From assembly GCF_016656965.1 (NCBI RefSeq), contig NZ_CP067977.1, forward strand, positions 2,895,501 to 2,959,500: 64,000 nt of DNA. The letters are read 5' to 3'. The notes beneath the pieces were generated by a model. The model was not told the origin of the DNA. It saw only the letters and a program-made list of their open reading frames with translations, and did no database searches. This document shows positions 33,131 to 42,598 of the stretch, piece by piece. A program made the position numbers and the translations under genes. Positions within the stretch are counted from its first letter, which is position 1, and each line of letters opens with the position of its first letter. Source of the stretch: Brevundimonas vitisensis (GTDB lineage: Bacteria > Pseudomonadota > Alphaproteobacteria > Caulobacterales > Caulobacteraceae).

Positions 33131-33931
33131 ATGAGCCCTATTATCATCAATGACCCGTTTGATCCCCGCATCGCAGCCTATCGCGACATACGCGAACGCG
33201 ATTTGACGCGGCGAAACGGCCAGTTCGTGGCCGAGGGCGAGGTCGTCCTGAACATCCTTACGTCCACAGCCTCGCTGTGCCGCCCGATTTCAGTGCTGAT
33301 TGATTCGCGCCGGTTTGAGGGGCTGCAGCCTGTGCTTCAGGCCCTGGACGCGGATGTGCCGGTCTATGCGGCGTCCCAGCCGGTGCTGGATGCGATCGCG
33401 GGCTTCCACCTTCATCGCGGCATTCTGGCCCTGGGGGCAAAACCTGGGCCCATCAATGCCGGGTCGTTCCTTTCGGCCCTGACGGACAGGTCCACGGTGG
33501 TTGTGGCCTGCGGCATCGGCAACCACGACAATATGGGCGGCATATTCCGGTCTGCAGCCGCCTTTGGGGCTGACGGCGTCATTCTGGATGAGCGCTGCTG
33601 CGACCCCTTCTATCGGAAGGCGATCCGAGTCTCCGTCGGGGCAGTTCTGCGCACGCCCATCGTGGCCATGGGTGCCGCTGAACAGATCGTCGACCGCCTT
33701 TTGCACCAGGGCGTGGGCGTGGTGGCGATGACGCCCTCCGCAGAAGAGCCCCTGAGGGCCGCACGCCGCAATGGCCCGACTGCCATCGTCTTGGGATCGG
33801 AGGGGCCGGGCCTCGACCCGTCGGTCATCGCCCGTTGCCGAGCGGTGAGCATTCCGATGTCGGGCGGGTTTGATTCGCTGAACGTGGCCACGGCCGGTGC
33901 CATCGCCCTTCATCACTTCACGCGCGCCTGA
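33131..33931 (+). CDS. SpoU/TrmH-family RNA 2'-O-methyltransferase
   Basis: 266 residues from ATG 33131; the frame is open from 33068 but the earlier start overlaps the tRNA flank. An N-terminal substrate-binding region (FVAEGEVVLNILTS) precedes the SPOUT knot. Motif 1 is GNHDNMGGIFRSAAAFG, motif 2 IVLGSEGPGL, motif 3 IPMSGGFDSLNVATAGAIALH. Members methylate ribose in tRNA or 23S rRNA; the target here is not readable from sequence. Confidence 0.9.
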   Translation: MSPIIINDPFDPRIAAYRDIRERDLTRRNGQFVAEGEVVLNILTSTASLCRPISVLIDSRRFEGLQPVLQALDADVPVYAASQPVLDAIAGFHLHRGILALGAKPGPINAGSFLSALTDRSTVVVACGIGNHDNMGGIFRSAAAFGADGVILDERCCDPFYRKAIRVSVGAVLRTPIVAMGAAEQIVDRLLHQGVGVVAMTPSAEEPLRAARRNGPTAIVLGSEGPGLDPSVIARCRAVSIPMSGGFDSLNVATAGAIALHHFTRA

Positions 33932-34021
33932 CCGAGAGGATCACAGGATCGTCAATCCTTTAACCCTTTATACACCTTGTCGCGTGGTCGGGACTGTGGC
34001 GGTAATAGGGCGTCTGGGGAG

Positions 34022-34144
34022 ATGATTATGTTCGGCGTATTCGATTTCTTGAGCAAAAATGCCCGCGTCGCGGTGGTCGCTGGGCTTGTAATCGGCGCGG
34101 TCGGTGCGGCCGGAGCCATCGGCTGGATCACCGCCCCGGTCTGA
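34022..34144 (+). CDS. Small membrane protein (40 aa)
   Basis: ATG 34022 with GGGGAG directly upstream (a second in-frame ATG is at 34028). The protein has a short polar start (FGVFDFLSKNARVAV), then a hydrophobic Gly/Ala-rich helix (VAGLVIGAVGAAGAIGWI). It lies between the SpoU methyltransferase gene and tRNA-Cys, where no larger gene exists. Likely inner-membrane; function unknown. Confidence 0.5.
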   Translation: MIMFGVFDFLSKNARVAVVAGLVIGAVGAAGAIGWITAPV

Positions 34145-34210
34145 CCCGGCTGCGCCAAGGCCTTTGCGGGCCAAGCCCGCCTTCTGGCCGGCTGTGTCGT
34201 TCCATCGCGA

Positions 34211-34284
34211 TGGAGGCCTGACCCGGAATCGAACCGGGGTGCACGGATTTGCAGTCCGCTGCGTAACCACTCCGCCATCAGGCC
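34211..34284 (-). tRNA. tRNA-Cys (GCA)
   Basis: On the minus strand, GGCCTGA pairs with TCAGGCC. The anticodon loop CTGCAAA has GCA, the T-arm carries GGTTCGATTCC, and discriminator T plus CCA are encoded. The three-base extra arm and short D-loop are normal for tRNA-Cys. Confidence 0.97.
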
Positions 34285-34406
34285 GTGACCCCACCGAAAA
34301 ACGGGGTCGCGTCGTCGCGAGGGGCGTTCGCTATCAGATCGCATTGTCCGCCGCAACGCGTGGACCTATAAGCAGCCGATATTTCCAGCCGGATAACAGG
34401 AATCAG

Positions 34407-35036
34407 ATGGACTTCGCCGCTGCGCGCAAGGTCATGGTGGACTCGCAGGTCCGCGTGAACGACGTCACCGACCGATCCTTGCAGGCCGCCCTGTTGGGCG
34501 TAGAGCGGGAGCGCTTCTGTGCACCCGACCGTGCTTTTTCCGCCTATGCCGAGGTCGAGCCCGAGATCGTGCCCGGTCGTCGGCTGATGCTGCCGCGCGA
34601 TCTGTCCAAGCTGCTGATGGCGACCGAAGCGCGTTCCGGCGAAAAGGCCCTGGTGCTGGCAGGCCCCTATGCGGCGGCGGTTCTGGCGCGGCTGGGCCTT
34701 TCCGTCACGGCGCAGGAATCCGATGCGACCGTTTTCGAAGTGGTGGGCGAGTCTTTGGCAGAGGCGGGCGTGACCACGGTTACGGCACCGCTGTCGGCCC
34801 CGCACGGCCAGGATTGGGATCTGATTGTCAGCGAGGCAGCCTGTCCGGTGCGGCCTCAGGCCTGGCTGGATGCTCTGCGCGTGGGCGGCCGTGCCGTTCT
34901 GGTTGAGCGGTCCGGTCCCATAGGCAAGGCGGTTCTGTATGTCCGCGGCGCGGACGGCCTGTCGCGCCGTGAGCTGTTCGACGCATCGCCGCAGGTGCTG
35001 GCCGAACTGATGCCGGAACCCACCTTCGCGCTGTAA
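34407..35036 (+). CDS. PCMT-like methyltransferase family protein, divergent
   Basis: 209 residues from ATG 34407. It opens MDFAAARKVMVDSQVRVNDVTDRSLQAAL, matching the protein-L-isoaspartate methyltransferase family. The SAM-binding motif I is eroded: ALVLAGPYAAAVLA stands where canonical PCMT (the gene at 9679) has VLEIGTGSGYQCAVL. It lies directly upstream of tolC, a placement I associate with alphaproteobacteria. It may have lost isoaspartate repair activity and taken another role; no known substrate. Confidence 0.8.
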   Translation: MDFAAARKVMVDSQVRVNDVTDRSLQAALLGVERERFCAPDRAFSAYAEVEPEIVPGRRLMLPRDLSKLLMATEARSGEKALVLAGPYAAAVLARLGLSVTAQESDATVFEVVGESLAEAGVTTVTAPLSAPHGQDWDLIVSEAACPVRPQAWLDALRVGGRAVLVERSGPIGKAVLYVRGADGLSRRELFDASPQVLAELMPEPTFAL

Positions 35037-35165
35037 GGGCAACAGGCCGACGGAATGGACCGTCTGCCGCGTGAAAAAAACTTAACTGGCGTGGGGCGTA
35101 GTGTTCTCGCACTAGGCAATGCAGACAGATGGGCGTCCTGACGGGGCGTCAGGCAGGATCAGGTC

Positions 35166-36731
35166 ATGTTCATACGCTCTCGCGCGCTCGCAACCGTCGC
35201 CATGGTCGCCCTGATGGCGGGCGTCGGCGCACCGGCTCTGGCCCAGGTCGCTCAGGACCCTGCAAACCAGGAAACGCTGCAGCAGGCGCTCGGTCTGGCG
35301 TACCGGACCAATCCGACCTTGCTGGCGCAACGCGCCAGCCAGCGGGCGCTGGATGAATCGATCGTCCAGGCGCGCTCGGGCCTGCGGCCTACGCTCGATG
35401 TCAGCGGCAGCGCCGGATACAGCTATTCGGAAAACGCGGGCGGTCCCCAGCAGATCGACACCAACAACGACGGCATTCCGGACACGACGATCAATGTGCC
35501 GGCCAGCAACAGCGATTCGACGTCCGGCGGCGTCAGTGTCGGTCTGTCCCAAACCCTTTATTCCGGCGGTCGGATCGCCCTCGGCATCACGGCGGCGGAA
35601 GCTAATGTCCTGGCAGGCCGCGAGAACCTGCGCGAGATCGAGCAGCAGGTCCTGGCCTCGGTGATCCAGGCCTATGCGGATGTGATCCGCGACGTCGAGA
35701 TTCTGCGCATCCGCGAAGAGAACCTGACCGTCCTGCAACGTCAGCTGGACGAGGCCGGGGCCCGGTTCGAAGTCGGCGAGATCACGCGCACAGACGTCGC
35801 CCAGGCCGAGGCCCGCCTGGCCCAGTCCGAATCCGATCTGGCCAACGCTCGTGCTCAGCTGTCGGTCAGCCGTGCCGCCTATGCCGCCGTGGTCGGCCAG
35901 GCGCCGGGCAATCTGGCCCCCATGCCGCAACTGCCCGGCGTGCCTACGGATTTCGACGCGGCTCTGGACATCGCCCTGCAGGAGAACCCGGGCGTGCTGG
36001 CGGCGGCCTATAATCTTCGGGCCGCCGAGGCCGCCGTCGCTCAGGCCCGCGCTGAATATCTTCCGTCCGTGCGGGTGTCGGCCTCCTACGGCGGTTCCAC
36101 CAACGATCTTTCGAACTTCGACCTGGCCGATCGCACGGCCTTCCAGGCGACGGCCTCGGTCTCGGTGCCCTTGTTCACCGGCGGCTTGAACCGTTCGCGG
36201 GTGTCGCAGGCGCTGGAGCGCGCCAACGTTGCCCAGATCAATGTGGAGGGCGAGCGCCGCAACGTCCTGCAGTCGGTCAGTTCGGCCTATGCTCAGGTGG
36301 TGTCCGCCCGCTCGACCCTGGCGGCTGGAGAGGAATCGGTTCGCGCCGCCCGCGTCGCCGCCGAGGGTGTGAGGCAGGAGGCGCAGGTCGGCCTGCGCAC
36401 CACCCTGGACGTTTTGAACCAGGAATTGGAACTGCGCTCCGCCGAAGTCGCCCTGGCCAATGCCCGTCGCAACGAATACGTGGCCCAGGCCCAGCTGCTG
36501 GCGGCCATGGGACGCCTGGAAGGGGCCGATCTGGTCTCGGGTATCGAGGTCTATGATCCGGCGGACAACTACAACCGGGTTCGCAACAACGGGGCCCTGC
36601 CGTGGGATGGCATCATCGAGACGATCGATCGGATCGCTGCGCCGCCCATCGTGCCCGCCAACGATGCCGAGGACGCGCCCATCGACACCCAGCTGAAGGA
36701 CGAGGTCATTCAGACCGCACCCCGGAACTGA
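35166..36731 (+). CDS. tolC: TolC-family outer-membrane channel
   Basis: 521 residues with a signal peptide (MFIRSRALATVAMVALMAGVGAPALAQ region, cleavage after ALA). Two homologous TolC repeats: ETLQQALGLAYRTNPTLLAQRASQRALDE and FDAALDIALQENPGVLAAAYNLRAAEAAVAQARAE, each with the coiled-coil tunnel and beta-barrel strands (VSVPLFTGGLNRSRV; VGLSQTLYSGGRI). The duct serves type I secretion and RND efflux. In Caulobacter, homologues RsaFa/RsaFb export the S-layer protein; that specific role is not shown here. The short C-terminal tail after residue 470 is acidic. Confidence 0.95.
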   Translation: MFIRSRALATVAMVALMAGVGAPALAQVAQDPANQETLQQALGLAYRTNPTLLAQRASQRALDESIVQARSGLRPTLDVSGSAGYSYSENAGGPQQIDTNNDGIPDTTINVPASNSDSTSGGVSVGLSQTLYSGGRIALGITAAEANVLAGRENLREIEQQVLASVIQAYADVIRDVEILRIREENLTVLQRQLDEAGARFEVGEITRTDVAQAEARLAQSESDLANARAQLSVSRAAYAAVVGQAPGNLAPMPQLPGVPTDFDAALDIALQENPGVLAAAYNLRAAEAAVAQARAEYLPSVRVSASYGGSTNDLSNFDLADRTAFQATASVSVPLFTGGLNRSRVSQALERANVAQINVEGERRNVLQSVSSAYAQVVSARSTLAAGEESVRAARVAAEGVRQEAQVGLRTTLDVLNQELELRSAEVALANARRNEYVAQAQLLAAMGRLEGADLVSGIEVYDPADNYNRVRNNGALPWDGIIETIDRIAAPPIVPANDAEDAPIDTQLKDEVIQTAPRN

Positions 36732-36737
36732 GGCCCA

Positions 36738-36749
36738 GTTAACCAAACA
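36738..36749. promoter_or_regulatory. CtrA-like half-site upstream of popZ
   Basis: GTTAACCAAACA, identical to the 12-mer in the flgI-fliX region at 28588, and containing TTAACC. It lies 127 bases before popZ, just after the tolC stop. Confidence 0.35.
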
Positions 36750-36875
36750 GGCGAAAAACTGCCGTTGATTCCAGAAGGCGTTGATGCGACGACAGGGGTG
36801 AGGCGGAGTGGCAGCGGCCGCTCCCGTCCTGTCCGTTTCCGCATTGTGCGTCCCGCCTTTGTCCAGGGTTGAGCC

Positions 36876-37463
36876 ATGACCGATCAGACCGCCCAGGAAC
36901 CGACGATGGAAGAGATCCTGGCGTCGATCCGCCGGATCATTTCTGAAGACGACGCTCCGGCCGAAACGGCGGCGGCTCCTGCTCCTGCTCCCTCGCCTGC
37001 GCTCAGTGTGGTCGAGCCGGAACCCGAGCCTGCCTATCAAGCCCCGTCCGCGGTTGAAGACGATGTGCTGGAACTGACCGACCGCTATGAGGCCCCGCCC
37101 AGCGAGACGATCGGTGATCTGGACGTCACCACCCCCTATACGCCTGAGCCCGAGCCCTTTCCCGCTGCCTTCTCTTCGCCGGAGCCCGTCGTGGACACCT
37201 ACCGCGCTGAACCTGACAACGCAGACAGCCTGGTCGGCGACGCAGCCTCGGCCAGCGCGGCGTCTGCATTCGCTGGCCTGACGGCTGCCCTGAAGCGTCC
37301 CGAGCCTGAGGTTTCGGGCGGCGGCACCGGTCCCACCATCGACGAACTGGCCCGCGCTCTGCTGCGCCCGATGCTGAAGGACTGGCTGGACGCCAACCTG
37401 CCCGGCATCGTCGAGGCGGCAGTACGCAAGGAAGTCGAACGTATCTCCCGCACCGCGGGCTAG
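36876..37463 (+). CDS. popZ: Polar organizing protein PopZ (DUF2497)
   Basis: 195 residues. The N-terminal helix EPTMEEILASIRRIISEDDAPAE is nearly identical to Caulobacter PopZ, the partner-binding region. A Pro/Glu/Asp-rich disordered linker (about residues 30-130) follows. The C-terminal oligomerisation helices are TIDELARALLRPMLKDWLDANLPGIVEAAVRKEVERISR. PopZ forms a polar condensate that anchors the ParB-parS centromere and recruits cell-cycle regulators. The linker is longer or shorter between species; here it is about 100 residues. A terminator follows at 37494. Confidence 0.95.
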   Translation: MTDQTAQEPTMEEILASIRRIISEDDAPAETAAAPAPAPSPALSVVEPEPEPAYQAPSAVEDDVLELTDRYEAPPSETIGDLDVTTPYTPEPEPFPAAFSSPEPVVDTYRAEPDNADSLVGDAASASAASAFAGLTAALKRPEPEVSGGGTGPTIDELARALLRPMLKDWLDANLPGIVEAAVRKEVERISRTAG

Positions 37464-37493
37464 CCCCGCTCGCTGCTTGCGACTAGATCGAAC

Positions 37494-37522
37494 GGGGCGG
37501 TCCTTATGGGCCGCCCCTTTTG
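37494..37522 (+). terminator. Rho-independent terminator after popZ
   Basis: Stem GGGGCGG-T-CC, loop TTAT, GG-G-CCGCCCC (one T/G mismatch), followed by TTTTG. It lies 31 bases downstream of the popZ stop and upstream of valS. Confidence 0.75.
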
Positions 37523-37598
37523 CTTTCCCCTTTCGTCATCGTCCCGCGGTCGGTTGCGCCGGAGGATGACGAGAGCAGAACTGACGAAACGACCATCC

Positions 37599-40376
37599 AT
37601 GCTCGACAAGAATTTCGATCCCCAGGCCGCCGAACCCCGTCTGTATGCGATGTGGGAGGAAAGCGGCCTGTTCGCGCCGCGCACCGAGGGTGCCGCCGAC
37701 GCCTATTCGATCGTCATTCCGCCGCCGAACGTGACGGGGTCGCTGCACATCGGTCATGCCCTCAACAACACGCTGCAGGACATCCTGGCCCGCTATCACC
37801 GGATGAAGGGCAAGGCCGTGCTGTGGCTGCCCGGCACGGACCACGCCGGTATCGCCACCCAGATGGTGGTCGAGCGCCAGTTGGCGGCTGCGGGCAATGT
37901 CGGGCGCCGCGACATGGGCCGCGATGCCTTTGTGGCCAAGGTCTGGGAATGGAAAGCCGAGAGCGGTGGCACCATCGTCCAGCAGCTGCGCCGCCTGGGC
38001 GCGTCCTGCGACTGGTCGCGTGAGCGGTTCACCCTGGACGAAGGGCTGAATGCCGCCGTCCGCAAGGTCTTCGTGCAGCTGCACAAGGACGGCCTGATCT
38101 ATCGCGACAAGCGGCTGGTGAACTGGGATCCGCAGTTCCAGACGGCGATCAGCGACCTGGAGGTCGAACAGCGCGAAGTTGACGGCCACTACTGGCATTT
38201 CGCCTATCCGCTGGCGGACGGTGTCACCTATGAACACCCGATCGCCTTCGACGACGACGGCAACGCGACCGAGTGGGAAACCCGCGACTTCATCGTCGTC
38301 GCCACGACCCGGCCGGAGACCATGCTGGGCGACACCGGCGTGGCGGTGCATCCGGACGATGAACGCTATGCGTCGATCGTGGGTGCCAAGGTTCGCTTGC
38401 CGATCACCCACCGTCTGATTCCCATCGTCGCCGATGCCTATGCCGATCCGACAAAAGGGTCTGGCGCGGTGAAGATCACGCCGGCGCACGACTTCAACGA
38501 TTTCCAAGTTGGTAAGCGGGCGGGGCTTAAAACCATAAACATTCTGGATGCGGACGCCCGCATCATCGACCACGGTGCTGCCTTTCAAGGCACGAAAGAC
38601 AACCGGGTTGATGAAGACTCGGAAGTTCTAGAGCTCCTCGCCACGATCCCAATCGACTTGCAGGGGCTGGATCGGTTCGCCGCCCGCAAGGCCATTGTGG
38701 CTCGTGCCGAGGAAGACGGCTGGCTGCGCGAGATTGAGAAGACGAAGCACGTCGTGCCGCACGGCGACCGGTCCGGCGTGGTCATCGAGCCGTGGCTGAC
38801 GGATCAGTGGTACGTCGATGCCGCGACCCTGGCCCAGCCCGCGCTGAAGGCGGTCGAGCAGGGCGATACGGTCTTCGAGCCCAAGTCATACGAGAAGATC
38901 TATTTCGAGTGGCTGCGCAACATCGAGCCCTGGTGCATCAGCCGCCAGCTGTGGTGGGGTCACCGCATCCCGGCCTGGTATGACGCGGACGGCAACATCT
39001 ATGTCGCCGAGACCGAGGCCGAGGCTGTCGCTCAGGCTGGTGGCAAGGCCCTGACCCAGGACGAGGACGTCCTCGACACCTGGTTCTCCTCGGCCCTGTG
39101 GCCGTTCTCGACCATGGGCTGGCCCGAGAAGACCGAGGATCTGGAGCGGTTTTATCCGACCAGCGATCTGGTCACGGCGGCCGACATCATCTTCTTCTGG
39201 GTCGCCCGGATGATGATGATGGGGCTGCATTTCATGGACGAGGTGCCCTTCAAGCGCGTCATCATCAATGGCCTGGTCCGCGACGAGAAGGGCCAGAAGA
39301 TGAGCAAGTCCAAGGGGAACGTGATCGATCCCCTGACCATCATCGACGAGCTGGGTGCCGACCCGCTGCGCTTCACCATGGCCATTCTATCGGGCACACG
39401 CGACATCAAGTTGTCGAAGCAACGCATTGAAGGCTATCGCAACTTTGGCACCAAGCTGTGGAATGCCGCCCGCTTTTCCCAGATGAACGAGGCCCGCCGC
39501 GCCGAGGGCTTCGATCCGGCCACGGTGGAGCAAACGATCAACCGCTGGATCCGCGGCGAGCTGGTCAAGACCGAACGCGAGGTGTCGCGGGCCATCGAAG
39601 GCGGACGTTTCGACGATGCCGCCTCGGCGCTGTACCGCTTCGTCTGGAACGTCTTCTGCGACTGGTATCTAGAACTGGCCAAGCCGGTGTTCAATGGTGC
39701 CGACGAAGCCGCGGGGGCCGAGACGCGGGCCATGACGGCCTGGGCCCTGGATCAGACGCTGAAGCTGCTGCACCCGGTCATGCCCTTCATCACCGAAGAG
39801 CTTTGGGACAAGCTGGCCGGGGAGGGGGCTCCGCGGTCGGAATCAACATTGATCGGCGCCGCCTGGCCCGATCTGCCCGACGCCTTCGTCGATGCGGGGG
39901 CAGAGGCCGAGATCGGCTGGCTGGTCGATCTGGTCACGGAAGTCCGGGCCCTGCGTGCCGAGATGAACGTGCCGCCGGGGGCCAAGCCGCCGCTGGTCTT
40001 CGTCTCACCCGATGACCGCACGGCCGAACGCATGGCCCGTCACCACGATCTGGTCCTGACCCTGGCGCGGGTCTCGGAACTGTCGACCGCAGCGGCACCG
40101 CCCAGCGGGGCGGTGACCTTGGTCAGCGGCGGCGCGACGGCGGCCCTGTCCCTCAGCGGCCTGATCGACCTGACGGCCGAGCGCGCACGTCTGAATAAGG
40201 ATATCGCCGCCCTGGACAGCGACATCGGCCATTTCGGCAAGAAGCTGGGCAATCCGAACTTCGTCGCCAAGGCCGCGCCCGCCGTGATCGAGGAACAGCG
40301 GGCCAAGCTCTCCGAGGCTGAGGGTGCCAAGGCGCGCCTGGTGGCTGCCCTGGCCCGATTGGACGCGATGGCATAG
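37599..40376 (+). CDS. valS: Valyl-tRNA synthetase
   Basis: Class Ia synthetase, 925 residues from ATG 37599 ([21 protein letters not shown], the typical opening; an upstream in-frame start at 37506 overlaps the terminator). HIGH is at residues 50-53 and KMSKS at 567-571. The editing domain has [24 protein letters not shown]-terminal coiled coil ([22 protein letters not shown] and [17 protein letters not shown]) clamps tRNA. The stretch at about 38500-38640 uses less GC-rich codons than its surroundings. Confidence 0.96.
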   Translation: MLDKNFDPQAAEPRLYAMWEESGLFAPRTEGAADAYSIVIPPPNVTGSLHIGHALNNTLQDILARYHRMKGKAVLWLPGTDHAGIATQMVVERQLAAAGNVGRRDMGRDAFVAKVWEWKAESGGTIVQQLRRLGASCDWSRERFTLDEGLNAAVRKVFVQLHKDGLIYRDKRLVNWDPQFQTAISDLEVEQREVDGHYWHFAYPLADGVTYEHPIAFDDDGNATEWETRDFIVVATTRPETMLGDTGVAVHPDDERYASIVGAKVRLPITHRLIPIVADAYADPTKGSGAVKITPAHDFNDFQVGKRAGLKTINILDADARIIDHGAAFQGTKDNRVDEDSEVLELLATIPIDLQGLDRFAARKAIVARAEEDGWLREIEKTKHVVPHGDRSGVVIEPWLTDQWYVDAATLAQPALKAVEQGDTVFEPKSYEKIYFEWLRNIEPWCISRQLWWGHRIPAWYDADGNIYVAETEAEAVAQAGGKALTQDEDVLDTWFSSALWPFSTMGWPEKTEDLERFYPTSDLVTAADIIFFWVARMMMMGLHFMDEVPFKRVIINGLVRDEKGQKMSKSKGNVIDPLTIIDELGADPLRFTMAILSGTRDIKLSKQRIEGYRNFGTKLWNAARFSQMNEARRAEGFDPATVEQTINRWIRGELVKTEREVSRAIEGGRFDDAASALYRFVWNVFCDWYLELAKPVFNGADEAAGAETRAMTAWALDQTLKLLHPVMPFITEELWDKLAGEGAPRSESTLIGAAWPDLPDAFVDAGAEAEIGWLVDLVTEVRALRAEMNVPPGAKPPLVFVSPDDRTAERMARHHDLVLTLARVSELSTAAAPPSGAVTLVSGGATAALSLSGLIDLTAERARLNKDIAALDSDIGHFGKKLGNPNFVAKAAPAVIEEQRAKLSEAEGAKARLVAALARLDAMA

Positions 40377-40445
40377 GGCGGCACAGGCTCCGCCAGTATC
40401 GTCGCTTGCCCAGGCCACGAGCCGGTAACGACGTCTGAAATTAGA

Positions 40446-40475
40446 AACCGCCGGCGGATTGCTCCACCGGCGGTT
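40446..40475 (-). terminator. Terminator for the glycine-zipper gene
   Basis: AACCGCCGG, 12-base loop, CCGGCGGTT: a perfect 9-base stem between the convergent valS and glycine-zipper genes. On the minus strand it is followed by TCTAATTTC, a weak T-tract. Confidence 0.6.
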
Positions 40476-40544
40476 CCCGTCGCGTCGCCGACCGACAGGG
40501 GGGCTGAAAATGATCGACGCCGCGATGACGTGGCCACAAAGGGG

Positions 40545-41186
40545 TCAGCAGACCCGTTCGCGGCGAACCTCGTAATAACCGCTCGACGTGCGGACCCGGC
40601 GCTCGACTTCTCGGCACTGGCCGTAGCGACGGTCGTCATAGCGCTGGTCGGAATAGCCATAGCCGCGGTCGTTGGCCCACCCGCGATCCCGCGCCTGAAC
40701 ATAGCCACCCTGGCCATAGCCGCTGTCGTAGTAGCGGTCGTCCTGACGGTAATCGTCATAGCGGCTGTCATAACGGCCGTAGCCCCGGTCGTCGTAGCCA
40801 TACCGATCGTCGGCATAGCCATAGCCGCTCTGATCATAGCCGCTGTGGCCATAGGCCCGGCCGTCGCATTCGCGGCTGTTGCTGCCGCCCAGGCTGGCAC
40901 CGACCACGGCTCCCAGGACACCGCCGATCAGGCTGCCCTCGGTTCGGCGACCGCGCGCCGAGACCTGCGATCCGGCGACGGCACCCACGGTGGCACCGAT
41001 CACGGCCCCACCGGCCTGACGCCGACCCTGTTCCTGACGGCAATAGTCGTCGTACCGGGGCTGTTCATAAGCGCGGCCATAGCCGCCATAGCTTTGAGCG
41101 GATGCGGCACCCGGCAGGGCGACGGCACCGACGGCGGCGACGGCGGCCAACCCAGCCAGAGCATTTCGAGCGACGTTGCGAGCCAT
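40545..41186 (-). CDS. Exported glycine-zipper protein with Tyr/Gly/Asp-rich repeats
   Basis: 213 residues. Signal peptide MARNVARNALAGLAAVAAVGAVALPGAASAQ. A glycine-zipper membrane-inserting segment follows (GGAVIGATVGAVAGSQVSARGRRTEGSLIGGVLGAVVGASLGG, about 58-100), as in 17-kDa surface antigen and OmpA-like lipoproteins. Then about 85 residues made almost wholly of Tyr, Gly, Asp, Arg and Ser in short imperfect repeats (YGYDDRGYGRYDSRYDDYRQDDRYYDSGYGQGG). The C-terminus has Cys-containing QCREVERRVRTSSGYYEVRRERVC. Likely outer-membrane associated; function unknown. Confidence 0.8.
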   Translation of the reverse strand: MARNVARNALAGLAAVAAVGAVALPGAASAQSYGGYGRAYEQPRYDDYCRQEQGRRQAGGAVIGATVGAVAGSQVSARGRRTEGSLIGGVLGAVVGASLGGSNSRECDGRAYGHSGYDQSGYGYADDRYGYDDRGYGRYDSRYDDYRQDDRYYDSGYGQGGYVQARDRGWANDRGYGYSDQRYDDRRYGQCREVERRVRTSSGYYEVRRERVC

Positions 41187-41316
41187 GGTGCCTTCCCCTG
41201 TCGAGGCGAACAGTTCGCCCCGTGCTGATGAGGTGTTTTTAGGCGGGCCAGCCTGAACGGGTTTTGAGCGCGCCGTTCATCTTCGTTCAGGTTTCGCGTC
41301 CGGGCCGGGGCAGTCT

Positions 41317-42573
41317 ATGAAGCCGCCGATGACGGATATGCTGACAATTGCCCGCATAGGGGCTCAAGGTGATGGGATTGCCGAAACGCCGGCGGGACCG
41401 GTCTTTGTGCCCTTGACCCTTCCGGGCGAAACCGTGCGCGCCAGGGTCGCCGACGGCCGGGCTGAGGACGTGGAGGTCATCACTGCCAGCCCCGATCGGG
41501 TAGCGCCCGTCTCGCCCCACTATGGCGATTGCGGGGGCTGCGCCTTCCAGCACTGGGCCGCCGACCCCTATCTGGACTGGAAGCGCGATCAGGTGCGGCT
41601 GGCGCTGGAACGCGAAGGGATCGACACCGAGATCGAGGCCACTGTGGCGACGCCGCCGGGCACACGCAGGCGCCTGGCCCTGCACGCCCGCCGCACGCCC
41701 GAGGGGCGTGTGATCCTGGGGTTCAAGGCGCGGCGATCCTGGCGTTTGGTCGAGGTGTCCGTCTGTCCGGTGGCTGATCCCCGGCTGGTTACGGCCTTTC
41801 TCGGATTGGCCAGACTGGCAGGGGCGTTTCTGGAGCACCCCAAGTCGGCCCCGACCCTGCATGCGACCCTGACCCTGACCGGGATCGACGTCGATGTGAC
41901 GGGGGTGGAACGGCGGTCGGGCGGCCTGTCGCGGGATCGCCAGATGCAGGCCATTCGCGCCGCCGCCGACATGGATCTGGCCAGACTAAGCCTGGCGGGC
42001 GACACCCTCGTCATGGCGCGCCAGCCGCTGGTGGCCTTTGGCCCTGCGACCGTTCCGGTGCCCGCCGGGGGTTTCCTGCAGGCCGTCCCGGAGGCGGAAC
42101 AGGCGATGACCTCGCGCGCCTTGGCGGCCGTGAAGGGGGCCAAGAAGATCGCGGATTTGTTCTGCGGGGCCGGGACCTTCACCTTCCCCCTGGCGACGGT
42201 GGCACCGGTCATGGCTGCCGATGCCTCGGCGGCCGGTATCGCGGCGTTGAAGGGCGGTCTGGGTTCGGCCAAGGGCCTGCGCACCATCACGGCCGAGGCG
42301 CGCGATCTGTTTCGTCGGCCCTGGACGCCCTATGACATGAAGGGCGTGGATGCCGTGGTGTTCGATCCGCCGCGCGCCGGAGCCGCCGAGCAAACCCTGC
42401 AGATCGCTCAGACCAAGGCGAGTGTCGTGGTCGGGGTGTCGTGCAACCCCACGACATTTGCCCGCGACGCGCGCATCCTGATTGATGCCGGATTCCGTCT
42501 GGAACGGGTCACGCCGATCGACCAGTTCCTGTGGTCCACCCATGTGGAGTTGATCGGGGTCTTCAGGCGCTGA
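41317..42573 (+). CDS. Class I SAM-dependent RNA m5U methyltransferase (TrmA/RlmD-like)
   Basis: 418 residues. An N-terminal TRAM-like domain (IARIGAQGDGIAETPAGPVFVPLTLPGETV) precedes the Fe-S region HYGDCGGCAFQHWA and a later VCPVADPRL Cys. The first Cys of the usual C-x5-C-x2-C set is Ser here (SPHYGDCGGC). The catalytic domain has ADLFCGAGTFTFPLA (SAM), VFDPPRAGAAEQ and GVSCNPTTFARDARIL with the nucleophilic Cys. Substrate probably uracil in rRNA or tRNA; since trmFO already makes m5U54, an rRNA target is more likely (inference). Confidence 0.88.
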   Translation: MKPPMTDMLTIARIGAQGDGIAETPAGPVFVPLTLPGETVRARVADGRAEDVEVITASPDRVAPVSPHYGDCGGCAFQHWAADPYLDWKRDQVRLALEREGIDTEIEATVATPPGTRRRLALHARRTPEGRVILGFKARRSWRLVEVSVCPVADPRLVTAFLGLARLAGAFLEHPKSAPTLHATLTLTGIDVDVTGVERRSGGLSRDRQMQAIRAAADMDLARLSLAGDTLVMARQPLVAFGPATVPVPAGGFLQAVPEAEQAMTSRALAAVKGAKKIADLFCGAGTFTFPLATVAPVMAADASAAGIAALKGGLGSAKGLRTITAEARDLFRRPWTPYDMKGVDAVVFDPPRAGAAEQTLQIAQTKASVVVGVSCNPTTFARDARILIDAGFRLERVTPIDQFLWSTHVELIGVFRR

Positions 42574-42598
42574 GACAGGGCGGTCAGGGACAGGGCGG

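Noticed and set aside
35112..37040. 642-codon frame opposite tolC and popZ
   Set aside because: Antisense shadow; low-complexity Gly/Arg/His-rich content.
40530..41228. 232-codon plus-strand frame across the glycine-zipper gene
   Set aside because: Antisense to the exported glycine-zipper protein; Ala/Val-rich content arises from Tyr/Gly/Asp codons read backwards.
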